Shown here: one piece after another, positions 1-5,628 of the stretch | Layout of the letters: every line of letters begins with the position of its first letter | How positions within the stretch are numbered: the stretch's first letter is position 1 | Assembly (NCBI GenBank): GCA_029880065.1 | Contig: JAOUPD010000005.1 | Coordinates: 1 to 22,078 of the forward strand | Direction: 5' to 3' | Source: Hadesarchaea archaeon | GTDB lineage: Archaea; Hadarchaeota; Hadarchaeia; Hadarchaeales; Hadarchaeaceae | DNA: 22,078 bases | The notes under the pieces: model-generated | Told to the model about the DNA's origin: nothing | Seen by the model: only the letters and a program-made list of their open reading frames with translations | Database searches by the model: none | Made by a program: the position numbers and the translations under genes

Positions 1-145
1 AATGGGATACCCGCGCAAGAAATTTGACTTGCTGGCGAAAATTTTGCATTTTTTCCGTCGAAAGAAGCGATTGAGCAAGATAGTGGGGTTTGAGGAATAT
101 AAAGGGAAAGCATCAAATATTTATCCGGGACCCCATGCGCTCTAG
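1..145 (+). CDS. C-terminal end of an unidentified protein (partial, runs off the window)
   Basis: A frame is open from base 2 (ATG there) to a TAG at 143-145, giving at least 47 codons. The peptide is rich in Lys and Arg (FRRKKRLSKIVGFEEYKGK) and ends PGPHAL. Its stop overlaps the ATG of the next gene by 11 bases, an arrangement typical of translational coupling, which is the main reason to believe it is coding. The gene most likely begins before the window, although an ATG at base 2 would also serve. I do not recognise the family. Overlap and coding-like composition are seen; the gene itself is inferred. Confidence 0.45.
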   Translation, partial: MGYPRKKFDLLAKILHFFRRKKRLSKIVGFEEYKGKASNIYPGPHAL

Positions 146-713
146 TGAAAAGAAGTTACGGGTCGCCGGGCTTTGTGGAGTGATCGTCCCGGTGGTGGCA
201 TTTTCGTGTATTTTCATCGCCATATCCCTGTCCCCGTGGTTCAGCTGGACGGCGAACGCGTTGAGCGACCTTGGTGTGGGTGAAGCCGCTTGGGTGTTCA
301 ACTCTGGGCTGATGGCCGGCGGAATCCTCACGATGATTTTTACAGTCGGCCTGTGGGTGGCCTTTAGGAATCGAGTTCTGGGGCGCGTGGGGGCGGCAGG
401 GTTGTTTCTTGACGCCGTCGCCTTGTTTGGCATAGGGGTGTTCTCGGAGGCTGCGGGAGTCACCCATTTCTACTTCTCGGTGGCGTTCTTCTTGCTGTTT
501 CCCATCTCGCTTTTCCTGCTCGGCGCCAGCGCGATTGTGTCAGGTTTCAGGAAGTTCGGGTACTTCACCATTTTGATAGGAGTTTTCGCAGCCATACCTT
601 GGGCGTTTAGCTGGGACGGCGTGGCGATTCCAGAGGCGATCTCAGCGCTCTTTGCATCGATTTGGGTTATTTGGGAAGGTGCGAGGCTTTACCTAGGTCG
701 AGAAAAAAGTTAG
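135..713 (+). CDS. DUF998 family multi-pass membrane protein
   Basis: A 192-residue, very hydrophobic protein with about six predicted membrane segments. The N-terminal sequence (LRVAGLCGVIVPVVAF) followed by a WTANALSDLGVGEAAWVFNSGL segment matches the DUF998 signature, in which S-x-LG sits in the first extracytoplasmic loop before the second helix. The function of the family is unknown; it acts in the cytoplasmic membrane. I chose the ATG at 135 rather than the in-frame TTG at 90, because the first hydrophobic helix follows directly and the upstream gene's stop codon overlaps this ATG. The 3' end overlaps the convergent metallopeptidase gene by 47 bases, which is unusual and may reflect a frameshift in that neighbour. 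Confidence 0.75.
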   Translation: MRSSEKKLRVAGLCGVIVPVVAFSCIFIAISLSPWFSWTANALSDLGVGEAAWVFNSGLMAGGILTMIFTVGLWVAFRNRVLGRVGAAGLFLDAVALFGIGVFSEAAGVTHFYFSVAFFLLFPISLFLLGASAIVSGFRKFGYFTILIGVFAAIPWAFSWDGVAIPEAISALFASIWVIWEGARLYLGREKS

Positions 714-1170
714 TTTTCCGGACAAGGACCAGTACTCGGAGACGTTTTTTTATTCCTCTGTAGTTCTTGAATTCCTTCTTCACGATTTCCCAGAAAGCCT
801 TGCCGTGATGGTTTTCTTTCAGGTGTGCGACCTCGTGACATGCGACGTATCGGATGAGGTCGGGAGGGAGACAGACCAGCTGGAGGTTGAAGTTCAAATT
901 TCCATCTGGCGAGCAGCTACCCCACCTAGTTCTTGGCTTCCTTATGGTTATTCGTTTGAATTTCACTCCCAACTTTCTGCTGTAGTGGGTAACCGCTGGT
1001 TCGAGTTCTTCGAGGAGTTTTCGCTTCAGGATTCGTTCGAGCCGTCTGAGGTGGTTCCGGCTGCTTGGGTCGAACTCGATAACTTTTTCGTCGAAGTCGA
1101 CCTTCAACGACCCGTTTTCACGGAACTCGAAGCGTTCCCCCAATATGAGAAGACCTCTGGAGTTTTTCAT
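667..1170 (-). CDS. YgjP/DUF45-type zinc metallopeptidase
   Basis: A 167-residue protein with the signature of the YgjP-like (DUF45) metallopeptidase family. It has the RTRWGSCSPDGNLNFNLQL block at about residues 81-99, and the zinc site HEVAH at 112-116 with a further His at 121/122 in NHHGKAFW. Members are cytosolic SprT/M48-like gluzincins, often beside type I restriction systems in bacteria; their substrates are mostly unknown. The gene is divergent from the HAD phosphatase, and the AT-rich box near 1231-1239 probably serves both. The last 30 or so residues do not look like the family's usual C-terminus. A run of seven T at 745-751 lies exactly where reading in another frame gives a Tyr-Trp-containing end, so a one-base length error there is possible. 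Confidence 0.85.
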   Translation of the reverse strand: MKNSRGLLILGERFEFRENGSLKVDFDEKVIEFDPSSRNHLRRLERILKRKLLEELEPAVTHYSRKLGVKFKRITIRKPRTRWGSCSPDGNLNFNLQLVCLPPDLIRYVACHEVAHLKENHHGKAFWEIVKKEFKNYRGIKKRLRVLVLVRKTNFFLDLGKASHLPK

Positions 1171-1260
1171 TTCATGCGCTCTCTAGCGAATTTGGTTCGT
1201 TCGGATTTAGGTTTTTCCATAGAATCAACTATTAAATTAGAGGAAAAGATACGTGGTCTT

Positions 1261-1896
1261 ATGATAAAAGTAATTTCCTTCGACTTGGACGGAACCCTCA
1301 TCGACTGGAATTTCGCGGAGTCGCTCTGGCTTGATGGAATCTCTAAGCTTTACGCCGAGCGGTGGGGGCTGAGGTCCGAGAAAGCGCGGCAGGAGGTCAT
1401 GAGCAGGTACGACGGGGTCGGGATGGCGAGGCTCGAGTGGTACGACATCAAGTACTGGTGGAAAGAATTCGGCTTGGGCGGGAGCTGGATGGACTTGGTC
1501 GAGCAGTGCCGGTCGAACGTGAGGGCCTACTCCGAGGTTCACGAAGTTCTGGAGGGACTTCATCGGAGGTTCAAGCTCATGGTCATCACTAACGGCGCGC
1601 GCGAGCTGGCTGAGGTGGAAATCGAGCAGGCGGGCTTGAAAGACTACATTGACTGGGTGTTTTCCGCGACCTCGGACTTCGGGCTTGTCAAGAAGACAGG
1701 AGAGTTCTACTTGAAAATCCTGAAGGCGATCGGCGTTTCCCCCGCAGAGATGGTGCACGTTGGGGACAACTGGATTTTCGACTACCTTGCGCCAAGAGAG
1801 GCAGGCATTAAAGCATTTTTCCTCGACCGCGATGGGGAGCAGTCTGGAGAGTTCGTGGTGAGGAATTTGAGGGAATTCTCGCGCCAACTGTTGTGA
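1261..1896 (+). CDS. HAD-superfamily phosphatase
   Basis: A 211-residue haloacid-dehalogenase-type hydrolase with all four motifs in order. Motif I is FDLDGT with nucleophile Asp8 and acid/base Asp10, motif II is VITNGA, motif III is the Lys in LVKKTGEFY, and motif IV is VGDNWIFDY. The helical cap between motifs I and II (about residues 15-85) is of the C1 type seen in phosphoglycolate phosphatase and YjjG-like nucleotidases. The frame is open upstream to 805, but that stretch is antisense to the metallopeptidase. The ATG at 1261 gives the canonical IKVISFDLDGTL start and lies about 26 bases after an AT-rich box (1231-1239), consistent with a leaderless mRNA. Four bases separate it from the DUF89 gene, so the pair is probably an operon of small-metabolite phosphatases. 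The exact substrate is unknown. Confidence 0.88.
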   Translation: MIKVISFDLDGTLIDWNFAESLWLDGISKLYAERWGLRSEKARQEVMSRYDGVGMARLEWYDIKYWWKEFGLGGSWMDLVEQCRSNVRAYSEVHEVLEGLHRRFKLMVITNGARELAEVEIEQAGLKDYIDWVFSATSDFGLVKKTGEFYLKILKAIGVSPAEMVHVGDNWIFDYLAPREAGIKAFFLDRDGEQSGEFVVRNLREFSRQLL

Positions 1897-1900
1897 GCCC

Positions 1901-2725
1901 ATGAAAGCAGAACCCGAGTGTCTGGATTGTCTGCGGAATCTCGCGCGCCAGACCACGGAACTCGCGACCTCCGATCCGTTGGTCAGGTCAGAAATCGAGA
2001 GGGAGGTTGCGAAAATTCTCGAGCGCCTCTCTCCAGAAACCGTCCCGACCGATTTGTCGAACGAGTTCCACCCAGTCATCAAGAAGCTCTCAGGAAACCC
2101 GGATCCCTACCGCGCGCGGAAGTTGAGGGAGGTCGAGATGGTAAAGCGGACGTTCTCGAAGATCAGGCCACCGGGGGATTTGAGGCGCTGCGTGGAGGTC
2201 GCCGCCCAAGGGAACGCCATCGACTTCTTCGTGGACCCCGAAAGCCTCGATCGTGAACTTTCCGTTAGACCGAATTTTGTCATAGACGATATAGCGAAGC
2301 TTGAGCGCAAGCTGGAGGGTGTTAGGGATATCCTGTATCTGGCCGACAACGCTGCCGAGGTGTTATTCGACCTGCCCCTGCTGACGTTTCTCGGGAGGAA
2401 GGCGAGAGTGGGGTATGTGGTCAAGGAGAGCCCGGTCCAGAACGATTTGGCTGTTGAGGATATTCGACTTATGGGGCTTAGGCTTCCTGCCGAGATCATC
2501 CCTTCACCCGCCACGGTGGGCTTTTACCCGGACAGGGCTTCTCCCCAGCTTAGAGAAAGGTTCGCGCGGGCGGACCTGGTGGTGGCTAAGGGGATGGGCA
2601 ATTATGAAACGCTTTCAGAGTTGCCAGAAAGTGGGAAATTCTTCTACATCTTTCGAGCTAAGTGTGGGCCAGTCGCACGAAGTTTGGGTGTAAAAGTTGG
2701 AGACTACGCGGCGATGTTACGGTAG
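1901..2725 (+). CDS. DUF89 (ARMT1-like) metal-dependent damage-control phosphatase
   Basis: A 274-residue protein of the archaeal DUF89 family. Visible hallmarks are an N-terminal CxxC (Cys7, Cys10), QGNAIDF at about 103-109, the metal-binding ADNAAEVLFDLPLL at about 148-161 (Asp149, Asn150) and VAKGMGNYE at about 228-236. DUF89 enzymes are Mn/Co/Ni-dependent phosphatases, several of which remove damaged or over-reactive phosphometabolites; this is known for the family but not shown for this member. The gene follows a HAD phosphatase by four bases, and the shared transcription unit strengthens a metabolite-repair or sugar-phosphate dephosphorylation role. The transcript probably ends at the T-rich stretch 2741-2757. 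Confidence 0.88.
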   Translation: MKAEPECLDCLRNLARQTTELATSDPLVRSEIEREVAKILERLSPETVPTDLSNEFHPVIKKLSGNPDPYRARKLREVEMVKRTFSKIRPPGDLRRCVEVAAQGNAIDFFVDPESLDRELSVRPNFVIDDIAKLERKLEGVRDILYLADNAAEVLFDLPLLTFLGRKARVGYVVKESPVQNDLAVEDIRLMGLRLPAEIIPSPATVGFYPDRASPQLRERFARADLVVAKGMGNYETLSELPESGKFFYIFRAKCGPVARSLGVKVGDYAAMLR

Positions 2726-2740
2726 TCCTACAGCTTGGCC

Positions 2741-2757
2741 TTATTTATCCTTTTTAT
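2741..2757 (+). terminator. U-rich 3' end after the DUF89 gene
   Basis: A pyrimidine-rich stretch with TTATTT and then TTTTTAT lies 15-30 bases after the DUF89 stop and before the convergent histone. Archaeal transcripts commonly end in such U-tracts without a strong hairpin, and none is seen here. Confidence 0.4.
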
Positions 2758-2799
2758 CTCAGGGAATCCAATCTCTTCTAACTAGGCCACCAAAAACAA

Positions 2800-3021
2800 T
2801 CAGATCGTCTTGACCAGCTGCCTCTTCGCGGCCCTTATGTCGCCCACCATCACGGTTCTCCTCCTTGATATCTTCGCTATATCTATGGCACCTCTCAGGA
2901 CATCCATGGCAAATCTCTCCGCCATGTTTCGTATCTCCCTCTTCGCCGGGTCCGATATCTTCATGTTCGGCGCAACCTTTCTCAGCATTCTTTTGAAGGG
3001 AGCGATTGCAAGCTCCGCCAT
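2800..3021 (-). CDS. Archaeal histone, divergent paralogue
   Basis: A 73-residue single histone fold (helix-loop-helix-loop-helix) that binds and wraps DNA as a dimer or oligomer. It starts MAELAIAPFKRMLRKVAPNM, corresponding to the LPIAPVGRIIK start of HMf-type histones. It keeps the loop-2 pattern RRRTVMVGDIRAAKR, equivalent to RKTIKAEDI, with basic DNA-contacting residues. The middle helix (AERFAMDVLRGAIDIAKIS) differs strongly from the second histone at 9937. A Shine-Dalgarno GGTGAT (plus-strand 3026-3031) sits four bases before the ATG, and a TATA-like GATAAAATAC (3059-3068) is about 27 bases before a start that would give a short leader. The gene is monocistronic. Confidence 0.93.
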   Translation of the reverse strand: MAELAIAPFKRMLRKVAPNMKISDPAKREIRNMAERFAMDVLRGAIDIAKISRRRTVMVGDIRAAKRQLVKTI

Positions 3022-3058
3022 TTAAATCACCATCCGTAGCCTTTACCACTTAAGATTT

Positions 3059-3068
3059 GTATTTTATC
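3059..3068 (-). promoter_or_regulatory. TATA-like box for the minus-strand histone
   Basis: Reading the minus strand gives GATAAAATAC, about 27 bases ahead of a predicted start at about 3037. This leaves a roughly 15-base leader holding the GGTGAT ribosome-binding site. Inferred from spacing only. Confidence 0.45.
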
Positions 3069-3105
3069 ACTTCCAATTTTTCAGCGATATACATCATAAC
3101 TTCCA

Positions 3106-3115
3106 GTTTATAAGT
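3106..3115 (+). promoter_or_regulatory. TATA-like box ahead of the micro-ORF patch
   Basis: GTTTATAAGT would place a start near 3136, giving a leader of about 33 bases with a GGAG ribosome-binding site (3160-3163) before the first tiny ORF. A second AT-rich candidate, CTTTAAATAG at 3151-3160, would start transcription inside that ORF. The box is nearly palindromic and might also be read on the minus strand. Confidence 0.4.
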
Positions 3116-3168
3116 ATTACGACTTATGATGAAATAAAAACCAATGATAACTTTAAATAGGAGTTGAA

Positions 3169-3270
3169 ATGATACCCAGCGAACAGGTGAGGGAGATACC
3201 CATGGAGTGGAAATACGAAGAAGAGGGAGAAGAGGAAGAGGAGGAAGAAGAGAAGAAATGGGAAGATTGA
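3169..3270 (+). CDS. Tiny, extremely acidic peptide (33 codons)
   Basis: ATG at 3169 to TGA at 3268-3270. The peptide begins MIPSEQVREIPMEWKY and continues as a run of Glu broken by one Gly, ending KKWED. It holds 15 Glu and 1 Asp against 4 basic residues. GGAG at 3160-3163 stands five bases before the ATG; an internal ATG at 3202 is a second possible start. The last bases overlap the ATG of the next tiny ORF in another frame. I recognise no family. It could be a real small protein, the acidic tail of a decayed gene, or chance in a purine-rich tract. The composition is seen; expression is not established. Confidence 0.4.
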   Translation: MIPSEQVREIPMEWKYEEEGEEEEEEEEKKWED

Positions 3271-3344
3271 AAGGAAAAAGGATACTACCGACGACTCAGC
3301 GATTCTTTGGCATGCCTTATATCGACAAAAGTGCGAGGAGGTGA
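3258..3344 (+). CDS. Tiny basic peptide (28 codons), overlapping the acidic ORF
   Basis: ATG at 3258 overlaps the 3' end of the acidic ORF by 13 bases and runs to TGA at 3342-3344. It starts MGRLKGKRILPTTQRFF and ends DKSARR, with eight basic residues and one acidic. Unlike its neighbours it has mixed, protein-like composition. It has only a weak purine-rich sequence upstream, so it would depend on translation of the acidic ORF. The next tiny ORF is in the same frame just after the TGA. I recognise no family. A single indel in the preceding tract would join this to the acidic ORF as one protein. Confidence 0.35.
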   Translation: MGRLKGKRILPTTQRFFGMPYIDKSARR

Positions 3345-3350
3345 ACAGAA

Positions 3351-3389
3351 ATGGCAAAGAAGAAGAAAGAAAAGAAAGAGAAACTCTAG
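3351..3389 (+). CDS. 12-residue lysine-rich ORF with a strong Shine-Dalgarno
   Basis: ATG GCA then MAKKKKEKKEKL and TAG at 3387-3389. It is preceded at six bases by GGAGGTGA (3337-3344), the best ribosome-binding site in this stretch, which spans the stop codon of the previous ORF. That strength for a 12-codon ORF is the reason for listing it. The codons are in frame with the preceding 28-codon ORF, separated by TGA and two codons. No family is recognised. It may be a leader-like peptide, a decayed 5' end, or a re-initiation site. Confidence 0.3.
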   Translation: MAKKKKEKKEKL

Positions 3390-3473
3390 CATATCACTTC
3401 CCTGATGCGCATAACCTAGGACACGGTTTGAGAATAAGTGAGGTAAAAACCTAAAGATCCCTCGATAAACAAC

Positions 3474-3498
3474 CTTTTTATTTCCTTTTTTTATCTTT
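3474..3498 (+). terminator. T-rich stretch before the rhomboid gene
   Basis: Repeated T-runs (TTTTTATTT, then seven T) lie after the micro-ORFs. They fit a U-rich archaeal 3' end. The first TTTTTATT could equally be the TATA element of the rhomboid gene, about 27 bases from its start. The two roles cannot be separated by eye. Confidence 0.35.
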
Positions 3499-3507
3499 AT
3501 AGGGAGA

Positions 3508-4242
3508 ATGAGAGTTTACATTCTTTATCGCCACCTAGCCGGCTTCAAAAGTGTTGGTCTAGCCTTCATCATCTTCTCGCTCGTTAACCTTGCGATCTTC
3601 GGTCTGGTCGCTCTCCACCCCCCGCTCCTCGAGGGCCTCTGGCTCTCCGCCGACCGCCCTTGGGGCATCTTGACCTCCGCCTTCACCCACGCCGACCTCC
3701 CCCACCTCGCCAGCAACCTCGAGGGTTTCACCTTAGCGGCTTTGCTTTTCATCCCTGTGAGTTTTGCGTATCCGACGAGGGTCCGCAGGCGTTGGAGCCG
3801 CATCTTCTTCTGGCTCGTATTCCTCGCCGGCATCGGTGCGAATGTAATAGAGTATCCGCTGACGCTGGTCGGTCCTGATTTCAACTCCTGGGGCGCGTCG
3901 GGAATCGTATACGGGGCCCTCGGAGTCCTCCTTGCGGCCTGCATCCAGAGCCTACCGGCCCACCTAAAGACACTTTCCAAGGAGCGCCGCCGGGCCCGCA
4001 GGCGTAAAAAATGGAGGCCGTTCAGGTTCGATCGGAGATTTCTGAAAACTTTTCCCGCCCTCGTGACCTTTTCCCTTCTCCTCTCCTTTTTCTGGCTGAT
4101 TTTCACCGACCCCGGGGTTTTCCTGAGCGCCGGGCCGGGGATTGATGTGTTCGCCCACGGGTTCGGGTTCCTAGGGGGGTTCGGAGGTGCTATGGTTCTC
4201 TTCAGATTTGATTTTCGCCGTGTTCGAGCAAGCAAAAATTAG
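3508..4242 (+). CDS. Rhomboid-family intramembrane serine protease
   Basis: A 244-residue multi-pass membrane protein. Rhomboid hallmarks are visible in order: HLASN (HxxxN, His66 to Asn70) after the first helix, the nucleophile motif GASG with Ser131, and the catalytic His217 in DVFAHGFGFLGG. Rhomboids cut transmembrane segments of other membrane proteins. An unusually basic loop, about residues 159-178 (ERRRARRRKKW, then FRFDRR), lies between the catalytic-serine helix and the next helix, presumably on the cytoplasmic side. The ATG at 3508 follows AGGGAG closely, and TTTTTATT at 3475-3482 is a possible TATA element. The gene appears monocistronic; its substrate is unknown. Confidence 0.88.
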   Translation: MRVYILYRHLAGFKSVGLAFIIFSLVNLAIFGLVALHPPLLEGLWLSADRPWGILTSAFTHADLPHLASNLEGFTLAALLFIPVSFAYPTRVRRRWSRIFFWLVFLAGIGANVIEYPLTLVGPDFNSWGASGIVYGALGVLLAACIQSLPAHLKTLSKERRRARRRKKWRPFRFDRRFLKTFPALVTFSLLLSFFWLIFTDPGVFLSAGPGIDVFAHGFGFLGGFGGAMVLFRFDFRRVRASKN

Positions 4243-4422
4243 GTGGTGCGGTACCAATTTTCTATCGTATTTGATTCAAAACGCATTTCGTACAAACCGA
4301 TACACCTTGCTTTCCGTTTTTGGTAAACATTTTTATTCTTGCGTCCCCATGTATCATCACCGATTGGGTCCGCGCAGGATGTCATGATTCTCGTTCGACG
4401 GGCTCGAGGTGAAGTGTTCCAG

Positions 4423-5619
4423 ATGCGAAAGTTAAAAGTTGCAGTTCTCGGTTGGGAGCCCCCCTCTAGGAGCAGGGTGGCGACGGGGGCGGGGATGTAC
4501 CTCGGCTACCTAGCGGAGCTTGGGGCGTTCGCCCGTGCCCAAGGCCGAAGGCTCAGCCTCACGTTCATTGTCCCCTCGCAGCGGGACAGGCTGGTCCACC
4601 GCGAGGGTTATCGGGTGCTGTTTGTCCGCATCCCGAGGTGTCGCGAGCACCGTCCGTACGACGCGGATGTCCTGTACCCGGCGACCAAACGATTTGCGGA
4701 ACGGTTGCTTGGAAGACGCAGTCCCGTCGATCTCAAAAAATTTGACGTGGTCCTGGCCAACTCATTCGCTTTCGGGGAGCTGATTGCCCGCTCAAGACTC
4801 GACAACCTCGTGTACATCTCCCATCGCCCTGAGTTCCTGCGGGAAAAATTTGCAGAGCGCTTTGGGGTTCGAATAGCAAACAAACGCAGGCTTCGCCGCG
4901 ATACGAGGCTGGAGGCCAAAGCGATTGAGAACTCTAGACGGACGGTAACTGTGAGCAAAGCTTGTAAACGAGAGCTCGCCCGGCGGTTCGACCGTAACTG
5001 CATCGACGTGATTTACAACGGGGTCGACACAAACCTGTTCAGCCGAGTCAAGTGCGAGTCCAACGGGAAAACTGTATTTACCTACGCCGGGCGGAACCAT
5101 CCAGAGAAGGGAGTCGACCTACTCTTGCGGAGCGTCCAGCGCGTGGTAGACAGGGGGTGCTCCAACTTCGAGCTTCGGATGCTCACAGACGACGGCATCT
5201 TGTTAAAGCGGGCGGTGAAGCGCATGAATCTCTCTAAGTATGTCAAGCTGGTGGGATGGCGGCGGCTGCGCGAGCTTCCCCACTATTACTCCTCAAGCAC
5301 CTTCACCATCATGCCCTCCTACTGGGAGAGCTTCTCATACGCGACGGCCGAGGGGCTGGCGTGTGAGGTGCCCACGATAGTCTCTACGGCTGGGGCGCTG
5401 CGAGAGATTGTTGATGGTGAAGTGGGGCTGTACTTCCGGACTGGGAGCGAACGCGAGCTCGCCGACAGGTTGGAGAAAGCATGCTCATGCGACCCCAAGC
5501 GAGCGGCCGAGATGGGGCGGCGAGGGCGGCAGCGAGTTCGACTGCAATTTTCGAAGGAGGCTTTCTTAAACAAGTATCTACGGTACATCGAGCGGTTCGC
5601 GGATGGTGTGCTCTCTTAA
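4423..5619 (+). CDS. GT4-family (GT-B fold) glycosyltransferase
   Basis: A 398-residue retaining glycosyltransferase. The N-terminal half begins KLKVAVLGWEPPSRSRVATGAGMYLGYLAELG, the acceptor-side Rossmann domain. The C-terminal half has the GT4 features: VIYNGVDTNLFSR, FTYAGRNHPEKGVDLLLRSV, VKLVGWR, and the EX7E motif ESFSYATAE (Glu302 and Glu310), followed by PTIVSTAGALREIVDGEVGLYF. It transfers a sugar from a nucleotide or lipid donor, probably to a surface glycan or lipid; the specific sugar cannot be read. Longer in-frame starts exist at 4339 and 4384, but the ATG at 4423 begins the conserved fold and is preceded by GAGGTGA (4406-4412). It ends nine bases from the convergent topoisomerase gene. 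Confidence 0.88.
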   Translation: MRKLKVAVLGWEPPSRSRVATGAGMYLGYLAELGAFARAQGRRLSLTFIVPSQRDRLVHREGYRVLFVRIPRCREHRPYDADVLYPATKRFAERLLGRRSPVDLKKFDVVLANSFAFGELIARSRLDNLVYISHRPEFLREKFAERFGVRIANKRRLRRDTRLEAKAIENSRRTVTVSKACKRELARRFDRNCIDVIYNGVDTNLFSRVKCESNGKTVFTYAGRNHPEKGVDLLLRSVQRVVDRGCSNFELRMLTDDGILLKRAVKRMNLSKYVKLVGWRRLRELPHYYSSSTFTIMPSYWESFSYATAEGLACEVPTIVSTAGALREIVDGEVGLYFRTGSERELADRLEKACSCDPKRAAEMGRRGRQRVRLQFSKEAFLNKYLRYIERFADGVLS

Positions 5620-5628
5620 AAAACACAT

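Noticed and set aside
805..1260. Long N-terminal extension of the HAD phosphatase
   Set aside because: It is antisense to the well-supported metallopeptidase, and the HAD fold starts exactly at the ATG at 1261.
3124..3357. Minus-strand ORF with long Phe/Leu-rich hydrophobic stretch
   Set aside because: It is the complement of a purine-rich (GAA/GAG) tract, which always yields Phe/Leu runs. No family features and no ribosome-binding site.
4339..4422. Upstream in-frame starts of the glycosyltransferase
   Set aside because: The added residues are unlike the GT-B N-terminus, and the ATG at 4423 has a good GAGGTGA ahead of it.
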